A stretch of DNA of 64,000 nucleotides, taken from positions 2,604,001-2,668,000 of the forward strand of contig NW_026944389.1 of assembly GCF_033439725.1 (NCBI RefSeq), read 5' to 3'. The DNA comes from Neurospora tetraspora (taxonomy: Eukaryota > Ascomycota > Sordariomycetes > Sordariales > Sordariaceae). This document shows positions 10,486 to 23,500 of the stretch, one piece after another (positions within the stretch are counted from its first letter, which is position 1; each line of letters opens with the position of its first letter). A program made the position numbers and the translations under genes. Below the pieces are notes generated by a model, which worked only from the letters and a program-made list of their open reading frames with translations, was not told the DNA's origin and searched no databases.

Positions 10486-13400
10486 CTAACCAGACATGAC
10501 CAACGCCAGGAGGGCCATACGGCAGTAGAGACCATATCTCATCTACAATCTGTCAGCAAACGAACTCGACCGCCGCATTGTAGCGGAAACAATGTCAAAG
10601 GGGATCTTACCTGTCTGAAGTATGCGGCCCGCTGGTCGAAGTCAACCTCCTCAGCAACCTCCTCGTTCCTGGGGAGCGGGTGCATGATAGCCATCTTGCT
10701 CTTGGTGTGCTTGAGGGTCTGGTTGTCGATGCGGTAAGAACCCTTCACCTTCTCATACTCCGCCTCGCTCGTGAACCTCTCCTTCTGCACACGGGTGCAG
10801 TACAAGACATCAGTCTTGCCAAGGATCTCAGGGGTCAACGTCTCAGACTCGCAGAGCAGCTGGCCAGCCTTCACCAGTTGCTGACGAACATCAGCAGGCA
10901 ACTCAAGTCCCTTGGGGGAGACGAGCTGCACCTTGACTCCCGAGTAGTGACGAAGCAAGTAGACCAGGGAATGCACAGGTCTGCCATAGCGAAGGTCACC
11001 GACGAACGTGAAGGTCAAGCCCTGGACAGTGCCCAGCTCCTCACGGACGGTGAAGAGATCCAGGAAAGCCTGGGTGGGGTGCTCCCTGCTTCCGTTACCA
11101 GCGTTGACGACAGGCACCGGGCTGTACTTCTTGGCAACGTGAACGCAGTTCTCATCGGGATGGCGGAGAACAATGGCGTCGGCGTAGCAGGCAAGAGTAC
11201 GAAGCGTATCCTGCAGAGTCTCGCCCTTCTGAACAGAGGAGTACTGCGTGGCAATGGAAATGACTTCACCGCCAAGACGCTTCATGGCCGCCTCGAAAGA
11301 TGCCGATGTACGAGTGGAAGGCTCGTAGAAGAGAGTGGCAAGCATGCGTCCCTTGAGAATGTCCATGACGTTTCCGCGCTGGACACTGAGGCGCATCTCC
11401 TCGGCAACAGTGAAAAGAAGATGCAAGTCGGCGCGAGTGTACTGCTCCACGGACAGAACATGAGCCTTCTTGAAAGAGTGAGGCCTGGAGAGCGAGTCCT
11501 GAAGGGTGAAGTTGAGCTGCCCAGAGAGCTGAAGTGGTGTATGGCTGGTCTGGTAGTCACGCTCGCCAATGTCCATGTCGCGGTACCTGGCAATAGCCTC
11601 GACGAGGATCTTGGCGTTCTTCACGTTGGTGATCAAGGGAATCTGGTAGTCAACAGCCATGCGACGTGTCTGGTAACCCTTGCTGATGTAGCTGGCAGGG
11701 CGTCTGTACCTGTTGTTGGAAGGCAGGTTGATGTAGAGGTCGATCATGTTGTTAGCCAAGTGCTGGGTGAGGGAGTACTCGGACTTCTGGTCATCCTCAT
11801 TGGCGAGAACCTCCAAGAACTGCACGGGAATGTCATGCTCTTGAAGGAAATCAGCAGTACCGGCGGTAGCGAAGAGCTTGTAGCCCATCTCAGAAAGCTT
11901 GGCGACAGAAGGCAGCATCTCCCTCTTGTCCTTGTACGAACCGATGGAGAGCAAGATGTTCTTCTTGGGAACCTTGAAGCCGGTGGACATCAAAGCCTTG
12001 AGGTAGGCCTCGTACTTGTCAACACCAAAGGAGGCAACTTCACCAGTGGAAGCCATCTCAACACCCAAGACAGGGTCAGCGCCAGACAGACGAGAGAAAC
12101 TGAACTGGGGGACCTTGACACCAACACCGCCAGCAGGACGATCGATGGCAGGATACTCCTCGAAAGGCAGGCCCATGATAGCCTTGGTGGCCATCTCGAT
12201 GAGATCAACTCCCATAACCTTGGAGACGAAGGGGAAAGAGCGCGAAGCGCGAACGTTGCACTCAATCACCTTGATGTCGTTGTCCTTGGCAATGAACTGG
12301 ATGTTGAAAGGACCGGTGACGTTGAGAGCGGCACCGATCTTGCGAGTGGCTTCCTCGATGCGCTGAATAGTGGCCTGCTCCAGATCCTGAGGCGGCAGGA
12401 TGAGGGTGGCATCACCAGAGTGAACACCAGCGTTCTCGACGTGTTCAGAGATGAAGTGTCCAACAACCTTTCCGTCCTTGGCCACAGCGTCCATCTCGAT
12501 TTCCTTGGCGTTTTCGATGTACTTGGTAATGACGACAGGGTGCTCAGGAGAGACATCGGCAGCCTGCTGAAGGTAGGACTCAAGATCGGCCTCGGAGTAG
12601 ACGGTGTTCATGGCGGCGCCAGAAAGCACGTAGGAAGGTCTGACGAGCACCGGGTACGAGACCTTTTGGCAGAAGGCCTTAGCCTCCTCGAAGCTGGTAA
12701 GCTCCTTCCAAGTCGGCTGGTCGACACCAATACGGTCAAGCATGCGGGAGAATTTGTAGCGGTTCTCGGCAGTGTCAATCATCTCAGGAGAAGTACCTAG
12801 GACTTTGACGCCAGCACGAAGAAGGGGCAGAGCAATGTTGTTAGGCGTCTGGCCACCCATAGCTCCCAAGACTCCGCTGGCGTTCTCCATCTGGTAGACG
12901 TCCAGAACGGTTTCCAGGTTGATGTTCTCGAAGTACAGCTTGTCGGCTTCATCGTAGTCGGTACTGACAGTCTCAGGGTTGTAGTTGACCATAATCGTCT
13001 TAAAGCCAGACTCGCGGAGTGTGCGAATGGCCCGAACGGAACACCAGTCGAATTCGACGGAAGAACCGATGCGGTACACACCCGAACCAAGAACCATGAC
13101 ACCACGGTCTTCGAACGACACATCGTGCTCGCTGGCGTTGTAGGTCAGGTACAGGTAGTTGGTGAAAGCAGGGAACTCAGCGGCGACGGTGTCGATCTGC
13201 TTGACGAACGGCGTAATGCCTGCCTCGAGACGCATGCGACGAACAGCCAGCTCATTGGAAGCCCAGAAGTTGGCAAGCTGACGGTCGCAGAAGCCAAGCT
13301 GCTTCGCGCGAAGGAGAAGATCAGGACGACCAACAATGTCGCTGGCAGTGAACTTGGTCATGTCCTTGGCAAAGTTGCTCAGGCCCTTAAGCTTATGCAA

Positions 13401-16118
13401 GAACCACTTGTCGATCTTGGTCAACTCCCAGATTCTGTCGACAGTATAGCCCGCGTGCATGGCGTTGGCAATGGCGAACAGACGCTGGTCAGACGGGGTC
13501 TGAAGCTCGTCATCAACAGACATGAGCGCAGTCTTGGACTCACTGAAGCCAAGGTTGTGGAAATCGATGGCACGAATGGCCTTCTGAATGGCCTCTTCAA
13601 ATGTCCTGCCGATGCTCATAACCTCGCCGACACTCTTCATGGAAGAGCCGAGCTGGGTAGAAACGCGGGTGAACTTCTTCAAGTCCCAACGAGGCATCTT
13701 GACCACAACATAATCCAGGGACGGCTCGAAGCAAGCGCAGGTCACCTTGGTGACAGTGTTCTTGATCTCCTTCAGAGGAATACCGAGACCCAACTTGGCA
13801 GCAATGAAAGCCAAGGGGTATCCGGTAGCCTTGGAAGCCAAGGCCGAAGAACGCGACAATCTGGCATTGACTTCGATAATGCAGTACTCCCTGGAAAAGG
13901 GGTTCAGAGCATACTGGATGTTACACTCGCCGACAACTCCAAGATGGCGGATGACGTTGACAGCAGTAGTGCGAAGCATGTTGTAGTCTTCGTCGGAAAG
14001 AGTCTGGGACGGCGCGACGACAATGGAATCGCCGGTATGAATGCCAAGAGGGTCAAAGTTCTCCATGTTGCACACGGTGATACAGTTGTCCTGGGCGTCG
14101 CGAACAACTTCGTACTCGATCTCCTTCCAGCCCTTCATACTGCGCTCGACAAGAACCTGGGGGCTGGCTGCCAGCGCCTTGTTGCACAGGTCAACGAGCT
14201 CAGCTTCGTTGTTAGCGAAGCCACTGCCGAGACCACCAAGAGCGTAAGCCGCACGAATGATAACCGGGTAACCGATATCCTTGACCGCGTTAAGGGCCTC
14301 CTCAACACTGCTGGCCGAAGCGGACTTGGCGCACTTCTCACCAATGGACTCCATGCTGCGAGCAAAGAGCTCACGGTCTTCGGTAGTGATGATGGTATCG
14401 ATGGGGGTACCAAGAACCTTGACACCAAGAGCCTCGAACTCATCCTTGAGCTGGATACCGACCGAGAGGGCAGTCTGGCCACCGAAGGTGCAGTAGATGG
14501 CGTCGGGCTGCTCGTACTTGATGACTTTGCGCACGAACTCGGCGTTTACGGGCAAGAAATAGACCTTATCAGCCAAGCCCTTGGAGGTCTGAATGGTGGC
14601 GATGTTAGGGTTAATGAGGACGGTGTAGATGCCTTCCTCCTTCAAAGCCTTGATGGCCTGAGATCCGGAGTAGTCGAACTCGCCAGCCTGACCGATGCTG
14701 AGACCACCACTGCCCAAGACGAGGACCTTCTTGACATCAACACGGGGGTGGAGTCTTTCGTTCTCCTCAGTGGTGCCACCGGGGAATTCGACACCCTTCT
14801 GGAGGAGGGTGTTGTCGGCGGTGCACTTGGCAACGGTCTGAATGAAGACATCGAAGAGGAACTCGGTGTCACGGGGACCGGGGGTGCTCTCAGGGTGGAA
14901 CTGGACACTGAAGTGGGGGCGGTCGACATGCATGATACCCTCGTTGCTGCCATCGTTGGCGTTGATGAAAAGCTCCTGCCATCCGGTGGGGAGAGTGGTA
15001 GCGTCAACAGCATAACCGTGGTTCTGCGAGGTGATATGGCACTTTCCAGTAACCATGCTGGTGCAGGGAATGTTGTGACCGCGGTTACCGAACTTGAGCT
15101 TGATCGTCTCGGCACCGGCAGCACGGGCCAGCAGTTGATGACCCAAGCAAATACCGAAGATGGGTGTGTTGTTCTTGTGCAGGGCGGCAGAGATGTGCTT
15201 GACAGTGGCGTCCATGACCTTCGGGTCACCAGGACCGTTGGAGATGAACAGACCATCATATTCTTCTTGGGAGAAATCGTAGTCCCATGGGCAGACGAGG
15301 ACTTCGACACCACGCTTGACGAAGCACCTGAGCTGGTTGTACTTCATGCCGACATCGAGGCAGAGAATGCGAAGGTTGCGGCCCGAGGGGTGCTTGAGGG
15401 CAGTGGCGTCATCGGGCTTGTAGAGCTTGGGCTCCTTGATCGAGACTAGAAGTAGTGTGTTAGGATTGGCCTGTCTATCCTATCAAAGGGGGGGGGGGGC
15501 ATGTTGCTTACCTTCGGCGACGAGGTTCTTCTCGTTGGGGTTAACCCATTCGATAGTATCAAAGTGAGGCTTCCAGTCGCCAGGGACTCCGAGAGAAGGA
15601 GCGCTGACAGTCAAGCCTTCCTTCTGGAGAAGCATGCGGCCAAGCATGCTACCCTTCTCGCGAATGCGCTTGGTGAGGGCGCGGGTATCAACACCATACA
15701 TGGCAGGGATGCCCTGCTCCTTGAGCCATGTTCCGAGGGAGGAGGTGGCGAGGAAGTGCGAGAAGTCTTCACCGGCATACGAAGCGGTAACGAGACCGGC
15801 AATGTGAATCTGGTTGGACTCGAAGTGGGCGGGGAGATCTTTGAGGAGATCATCCATGGTTTCCCGCGAGGGGACGCCATAGTTTCCAACAAGAGGGAAA
15901 GTAATGACGAGAATCTGACCGCGGTACGAGGGATCGGTCACGGACTCGGGGTAGCCGACCATGCCGGTCTGGAAGACAAGCTCACCGGCAATGCTCTTGG
16001 GCGCACCAAAGCTGTAGCCTTGGTAGGCGGTGCCATCCTCAAGCTCAAGGCAAACGAGGCCTTCGCAGGGCGCATCGGCGATGGGGGCCGTGGCAGGGCG
16101 GTAGACGGTAGCGGCCAT
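10486..16118 (-). CDS. pyr-3: Carbamoyl-phosphate synthase / aspartate transcarbamylase, pyrimidine pathway
   Basis: This multifunctional enzyme makes carbamoyl phosphate from glutamine, bicarbonate and ATP and passes it to aspartate, the first two steps of UMP synthesis. Exons are 16118-15512, 15445-10611 and 10542-10486, with introns of 66 and 68 nt; the product is about 1832 residues. The glutaminase half has the catalytic Cys in FGICLGHQL (about residue 302) and FHPEST. The CPSase half starts near residue 440 ([20 protein letters not shown]), holds two ATP-grasp halves and ends in a regulatory MGS-like region near 1490. The ATCase domain (about 1530-1832) has [17 protein letters not shown] and a short third exon coding [16 protein letters not shown]. 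The start has CCACCATGG context. A dihydroorotase-like domain, expected between MGS and ATCase in yeast Ura2, is absent: only about 40 residues lie there. Confidence 0.95.
15488..15499. repeat. Homopolymer of 12 G (C on the coding strand) in pyr-3 intron 1
   Basis: An uninterrupted run of 12 G on the plus strand lies inside the 66-nt first intron of pyr-3, a few bases downstream of its donor on the coding strand. It is prone to replication slippage and sequencing error. Confidence 0.9.
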
Positions 16119-19100
16119 GGTGGAAATAGGTGAACTTTTAGAGTATAAAAACAAAAGAGAGAGAAACGACTATTTTGAGAGGGGTATAGTGGAAAAGAAA
16201 ATAGTGAAAAAGCGGCGCAAAATCGAGAATGGAAGACGGTTGTTGAGAGGACGTCAAAGATGGTGAGAGCTTCGTCAAGAAGAGCTCAGGAGCTGATTCG
16301 TTTTCGTCGGGGGGCGAGAGCGAGAAACGAAGGCAAAATGATGTTGGTGTGTATGTTTCAGCTCGATATCCTCACTATCCAAGCTCGATATGGCCTCTGC
16401 TTGATAGCAAGAGGAAGAGAGAGAGGAGAGGAGAGGAAAGGGAAGAGAAAGGATCCCAGGACTCGGCCACGGGGTAAATATTTTTTTGTTTCGGCAGCCT
16501 CGAGGAGCCCCACCAGGCCGTCAGCCCGCCACTCTGTACCCGTAATAGGGTTGGGGACAGCCTGGGTGGGTGGGATTCAGAAAAGTTTTCTGCATTCACG
16601 CCATTGTCCAATGCCGTCTTCGGTGACTCGTGAGAACCTGGAGGGGCAGGTCCAGCGCGAGAGTTGGCAGGGCCCCGGCCGGCAGCGCCGCAGCGCCGCT
16701 GGACCGCGACATATCCGGCAGGCAAGCTTTTAGCGCGGGGCAACGGGGGTCCCCTGGACACTGGACGACCACCGTGGAGGGGTCCCCGGACGGGATGATT
16801 CGAGCTTGCCCAGTTCGTCTAGACTCACAGCCAATGACCAATCATATTACGGGCGAAAAAAAGTGGGTGGGGTCTTCTTACCTAAGGTTCTGGACCGTGC
16901 ACGGCCTTGCATCACCACAAAAAATCGGCCCCTGAACCATGTCAAGTTGTCAACAAATGCTGTCTCCTGTCACCAATTCCGGGGCCCGTCCGTCTTGTGT
17001 CGTGTGTCGGCATTTTCACCGTCCCTATTCCGTCACTGCCGATCGGCCGCCTTCGGTGCATTTTGCCTCGTGAGACACGTCGCTGCCATCATTGTTAGGG
17101 CTGATCCGATGCCGTTAGGCCCGTGACGGCAGGAGAGCACCGGCAGATTTGCAGCATGTCGTCACAAAATTACCAGCCGATGTTCGACTTCGACATGCTC
17201 CCCAAAATTTCGGTATTAGAAGAGACCATTTTTTTGTTTGCCGTACGTATGCATCTGGTCGTCCTCGCCAAAATCGTGATTGGGCACAAGGTGGGCTTCT
17301 GTTGATCGAAGTGAGTTTTTCCTCTTACGTATGTCAACCAGCCATCTGTGGGGTTCATGGAGCAGCGGTATCGCTTCTTGCTCTTTGGGGCTCGGTAGAG
17401 TCATCGTTCACTTCGGGTCCGGTGATCGAAACCAAAAAAACCGATCTCAGCCGTCCCATTACCTGCCGAAGTCTCTCGCGGCGGCGCTCATCATAACCCA
17501 CGCAGTGCATGTTGATGTGAGGTGCTTACTGTATATCAAAACTTGAGAGCTTCATATACCTCTGTGTTTACGATATAACGGGACGTACACTGTGAGGAAA
17601 ACATATGGGAAACTAGGTTGATGGAGTCAGTCTCCGAGTCATATGCCAAAGGATTTGCGAGAGTGCGGAATTCCAAGGATCAAGTTCCGCTCCAAGCATG
17701 CTCGGTTTATACGGGTTTTGGCCGGTGCCATCATCTCGCTGCATGAACCACCACCGGAAAGTCCGCCGGGGAAAGTGGGTCATCGGCTCGGAGTGGGTCC
17801 TATTTTCGCCGGGCAAGGACCCGGTTAGCTTACGTTTGTAAGCTCTTACAAGTATGAGGTCCGGACTCTTATCTCATACCGCTGGGTTAGGGTCCGTATA
17901 CTTCCAGCGATACAAGAATGTAACGTACGGCTGGTGCTTTACCGATCGAAAACCTAGCAATTGCCCACCAGGCTGTCAACTGCTGTGGTGGTTCCTTGGA
18001 CCGTAGTACAGAATTAGACAAACACTGGTCAATGTGATAGGAAGAGCAACCGCACCGAGCAGGTGCAGTAGCCGTAACGGGAGATGACGCCGCTTCAAGG
18101 CGTTCCGCACCACCACAGTCAGCGATGTTTGCAGCCTCGAGATCGTCAGCTGGCCGCAGAGATTCGTAGAGGGTGTCACAGGTCATACAGCTGTTGTGTG
18201 TTCCGTATCAAAGTACCCAGGATCGTTGATGACGGTCGTAACCCTACCTGCCCATGTCCAACGTAAACCTTTCTCCGAATTTGCTTCGAGATGCGTAGCT
18301 GAGACGGTTGGGGACAGCTGAGGAGGTCGGCACGTAGGATGCCTCTTACAAGTTTTCAATGGCGCGAAAGCCTGAGATTTATATCCGATTCTTTAGCATG
18401 ATAGGATGCCTCATTGCTCATTGAAGGTCAATAGTGTTTTATAACTTCTGATGAGAGCAAATGGTGAAGCAAGAAATGTTTTGGGCTTGCCGTATCGCCT
18501 CGTCCAATGTGAATGAGTCGTTTAAAGGATGCAAGTGTCCGTCGTGGTGGATGCGGCTTGTGACCGAATCGAACGACTTGTTGCAACCCTCCATCACATC
18601 TCAACCCATCAACCATCGACGGCGGACCCACCCGGACTGGCGAGACGACTACTATCGACCGGTCTCCTATCGCCGTCGCATCGGGACGCATCTTTGGTCA
18701 TGTGTCACCACCAGGACCCTGCGTTGATGGCGACATAAAATATCGACGATATACATATGTATTTGAACGTCCATACATGCAGTCGCTAGTGTCAACTGTC
18801 AATCTCAAGAGCTCAACGGACGGCTTCCTGGTAATAATAGCTCAGTAGGTAGGTATGCGAACATTCCATGAGATATGTAAGACAGCTCGCACAAGAGAGA
18901 GGGTCAGGCTGTCTCATGGCTTTGAATCACCCTGACCGCCCTCGAGGCCTTGACTGGCACTTTCTCAGCCTCCATGAACGCAGTACGTCGGCAGGCTGTG
19001 CTTGGCAGCGACCATGTTCTGGATACGATTCGTGGAAGATGGAATGGGGGCTTGTCCCAGGTGCACACGAAGGAAAGACAAAAGAGGCAAATGCAGCACT

Positions 19101-20585
19101 TGCTGGGTGGCCTCATTAGATCGGCTGCCCATGTGAAATCGGCCGCGTTCCGTTGAGGCCTTTGACGGGAGGGGAGGCCCTGGTGCAATGGAGAGACGAG
19201 AGAAAGGGGAGAGCGAGAGAGGGACTGTGAGAGATGATAACCTCAAGGATACTTATGAAAGGCAAAAGCAATGAGCCTCCTCTCCTGCGATTTTGAGGAG
19301 GAAGAGTGCAAAGTGGAAATGATGGGGAATTTGAAACCCAGCAACTTTTGAGGTTCCATTCGTCAAGCTTGGTCTGGGCGGCTTGGGGGGACCAGGCTCG
19401 CGTGATTGGCCAGAGGCGCGTGGGAAGGTGCTGATAGAGCAAGGGCCCCCGGTCAGCCCCAATGTTTCTCAGACTCTCTTGTGTGCACTGCGGCCTCTGC
19501 CATCTCGCTGCTCACCGCATTCCCAGGATTTCGTCAGTCCCAAAACTCCGCACACCTTTCTTATCATCCATTCATGGTTACAAGACGAAGCCCGTGTTTG
19601 ACACTAAAGATCTTCCGACACATCTCACGGTTGTTCCCCTCTTTCGAGCTCACTGCGATGGTGTCAGGTGCTGTTGCGCTTCACGCGCGTCATTTGTCGT
19701 GCAGCAGCCCCGTCCATGGTGTTGTCAGGTCTCGGAGCAAAAACCTAAAAGTTGGCCAAGAAAGAAGGACCACTCACTTACATCGGGTACAATACAAGGA
19801 CGGGAATGGTCACGGCTCACGGTAGTCCCGCGGTAGTCGAGGCGCAGAAGTGGAAACTAAACTCGAGACAAGACGAAAGGTTGAAAGTTACAGTCTCCAT
19901 GATACACGCTTGGTACCTGCCACTTTGCTGGATTGGGGAAACCGGACGGGCTTGGCCTCCAAGAGTTGTCTTGTCACTTGAGACGAAACGACGGGACGAC
20001 CTGAGCTAACTTGCACCTTCTTCCTTCGTTTCTTTCTTCCCGTCTTCCTGTTCACTTCTTGTTCTTGGACCTGTTGGCTCCTGGACTGTTGCCGCCGCCG
20101 TGTAACCGGCGTACAGCCATTTCTTTTCTGCACCACCTCATCTCATCATCGACGCCCGTCCAGCGACGTGCCTACCCTCGAGGCCCCGACTCTGCCTCCC
20201 GGAGCCCGACTTACTTATCTTGACTCTACGTCTAAGTCCGGCTCCCCGGATTTCCCAGCTTCGCATCCTCTCCCGCTGTTATTCCACTGCGGTAACCAGG
20301 GTGTCGCCTCGGCCGGCCTCAAACATTATACCAGGACTACGTTCGGTCCCCTGCCAGCCCTGCCTCACTGACTACCAACCCCTTGTCTCTATTCCTTGCC
20401 TTGTCTTGTTCGCCCCTCTCGCAAGTCGCAAACATCAACCTACTCCAACCTTCTCGCCTCCGTCCCCTTACTATACCTCACCAGTGGCCCGCGGTCTTGC
20501 GATTCTGACCGCATCCATGGCGCTTTAAACGTCCACAAGAACTTGAGTCGGGGGCCATCGAGACCCGTTGCGGCCAGGAGAAAGC
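16119..20585. other. Divergent intergenic region between pyr-3 and the YVC1-like gene
   Basis: This 4.5-kb region must contain both promoters. A purine-rich stretch at about 16405-16455 is a CT tract on the pyr-3 coding strand, roughly 290-340 bases upstream of its start. A series of three hairpins lies at 17795-17879. The last 550 bases before the channel gene (about 20010-20560) are C/T-rich, as in many fungal 5' leaders. The only open frames are short ones without domains, and I see no gene. Confidence 0.6.
17795..17879. repeat. Three consecutive inverted repeats (hairpins)
   Basis: Three inverted repeats follow one another. GGGTCC (17795) pairs with GGACCC (17817-17822). AGCTTAC (17827-17833) pairs with GTAAGCT (17838-17844) around a GTTT loop. 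GTATGAG (17852-17858) pairs with CTCATAC (17873-17879), enclosing the near-palindrome GTCCGGAC. There is no gene nearby to explain a terminator; it may be a relic of a small mobile element or a protein-binding site. Confidence 0.5.
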
Positions 20586-23500
20586 ATGCTGTCCACCTTG
20601 ATGCGACCCTTCAAGGGTGCTGCGCGCAACCCAGACGACGGCGATCTACTTGAGAGAAACTCGGAACCGCTACGACGTCCTGCTTCTGTCCGGAGTTATA
20701 CCCAACATCGACACGCGACCGCCGACTTCACCGAGGCCGACGATGACGACGAGTCCGACGATGCGAGGCAACCACGCCGGAACGCTTCCAACCGAGGCAA
20801 TGAGGATGAAGATGGTCTGAATCAGGCAATTGGTGTCCTGCCGCTCTTCTCTGCTGGGCACCTTGGTATGATACCTTCTGTTGCTCCATATACACCAAAG
20901 ACCATGTGCCAAGGCTAATCCCGTACAAACCTCTAGACTCTCTCCCAATTTATAGCATGACGCATGCTATCCGCATCATTGTTCAAGCAAGAACCGATAC
21001 GACCTTGACTTGGGAGCAGTTGAGGTCTCCCCAGGTATTCCAGTTTCTGGTCAAGCCAATGCAACAACAGATCCGATCCCAGCATTTCTCAAGGGGAACT
21101 CTATATGCCCTCATGGCAAATTGTCTCCAGTTCGAAAAGGAGTCTCAGATATATCCGGCAAACACCGGCAGCAGCAGCACACGAGCCAAGGTCTGTGAGT
21201 TGCTAGCCATCAAGCTACTCAAGGAATACTCGACTCGCGAACTTATCGATGCCCTTTCCTACGACTTCTATCCTCTGCAGGGCGTCTCGGGAATGCACAC
21301 GCCGGCCAATTCGAATAACAGAGAGAAGCCGGCCGCCATGAGAACATCAACCCTCGAAGTCGCCATACGAGCCTCGGCAAAACATTTTCTGTCCCATCCT
21401 TTGGTCGTACAACAACTCGAGGCCATCTGGAATGGTGCCATCAGCTTTTACTCTGCCGCAGATCAGCTACATCGTCGCACATCGATAGCTACCGACCTAT
21501 CTTCAACCCAGTCTCGTCGCCAAAGTACGGTACGAACACCGCTCCTTGGTAGTCAGCAAGGCAAGGAGGATCGTCTAGGGGGCCAATCATGGCCGCTGGG
21601 ACGAAGATCTGTCGCGCTGTACGACCCTCGTCAAGCCTCGGTTTTCAAGCTTTCGCGGCTGAGGGTCCCGCGCTATCGCCAGTTCCTATCTACCTGCTCA
21701 CTTGGTGTTCTTCTTTGCCTGTTCTTGGCCGTTCTCAATGAGAGATCCAGCACAATCACCACACTGGAGTTGATCTTCTGGTTCTGGAGTGCTGGGTTTA
21801 TGCTCGATGAGATTGTCGGCTTCAACGAGAACGGATTCTCGCTCTACATCATGAGCTTCTGGAACATTTTCGACTTGGGCATATTGTTGCTGTTGATCAT
21901 CTACTACTGTATGCGCATCTACGGCGTATTTCTTCTCGATCCGCACAAGTTGAACGACAATGCCTATGATGTCCTCGCTGCAATCGCCATCCTTTTGCTC
22001 CCCAGGATCTTCAGTATCCTGGACCATTACCAGTACTTTTCACAGTTGCTGATAGCATTTAGGCTCATGGCTGTTGATCTATTTGCGGTTTTCGTTTTGG
22101 TCGTTGTAGTCTGCTGCGGCTTCTCGGTATTCTTTATCTCCAAGAGCACGGACGATCCGAGTGTAGTGGCTTACAGCATGTTCCAGATGCTCGTGGGTTA
22201 TAGTCCGGCCGCCTGGGAAGTATGGCCGGATCATAACTGGATGGGGAAGACGTTACTTGGCTTGTTTCTCATCATCTGCCACTTTGTGATTGTGTAAGTT
22301 GAGATGATCAAAGCTCCGGTGTGTGCAATGGCTGACCTTCTTTTAGGACCCTGCTTGTGACTGTGCTAACAACCTCGTTCATGGCTATTGCATCAAACGC
22401 AAAGCAGGAGCACCAGTAGGTCACTGTTGAATGCCACTGTATTCCCACTAGGTCTTTTGCTAATTAGCACAGGTTTCTCTTTGCTATCAACACGATCTCC
22501 ATGGTGAAAAACGACTCACTCTTTTCATACGTCGCGCCAGTCAACATTCTCGCATGGGCACTGACCCCGCTAAGATTTTTCATGCCCATGAGGCAGTTTG
22601 TTTGGCTCAATCGCACCGTCATCAAAGCGACTCACTTCCCCTTGTTGCTCATCATTTTTATCTATGAAAGGTTTATTTTGGCCCCCTCTATGTACGAGCC
22701 GACGGACTTGGTGGAATATCCAGGCCGCGGCCGCCACAGAGCGGTTTCCATTGTAGACCCCGCAAGCAGGACAGCGCTCTTTAGCCCGAGCCTTCGAATT
22801 CGTGAAGAATCGTTGGTGGGTTACCAGAAGGATCGTGCCTTGGAAGAGGTGTTCCGACGTGCTCCTGATTTTGCAACCATACGGACTCAACGACGGAACG
22901 AGCGTAGGAAGAACCAAAATGCCATCCGATCGTGGATGGACCAACAAGATGGGACGTTTGCGTCTCCTCACAACTACGGTACCGTTGACAATAGACCGGC
23001 ACAGGATTGGCAGAGGAGACTGAGCATGGTGAGGGAGCGACCAAAGAGGTTTTCAGGACATTATCCAGACACGAGATCAGCAGCAAGCGATCCGGCTGAT
23101 ATGGTATCTAATGCGACCTTTCCGGCGGCCCCTGAATATTTCAACAACGGCACTGCTCGACGGGATTTTGCGAACGAGGTGAAAGAGAACACCGATGCGG
23201 AAAACGGTGACGATGAGCTTGTTACAAATGATGAGTATGAGGAGGACAATGCAACTCACGACACCGAGCAGGTACGAAACTATATGGATCAAGACCAGTC
23301 GACCGAGACAGAAGAGGACTACTTCACGACTTCGGTTCCGTCGCGCTTCAATTCCGGACTCACATCAGTGCAGAGAACGCCGATTTCCCCCCGTCCCGGA
23401 ACGTGGCGACGACTACCCATGCACAACCGTACCATGTCGAACAACACGATGATCTTTGCTCCTGCGCAGGACCGGCCCCTCGAGAGTTCTTCTTCCGCAT

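Noticed and set aside
10680-15449. Two very long plus-strand frames (706 and 774 codons) opposite pyr-3
   Set aside because: They are antisense to a well-conserved enzyme, and their frames stay open because of the biased codon use of pyr-3. The translations are Val/Gly/Leu/Asp-rich without domains.
16118-16154. Upstream in-frame extension of pyr-3 by 12 residues
   Set aside because: The upstream codon is TTG, while the ATG at 16118 has a strong CCACCATGG context and begins the conserved N-terminus.
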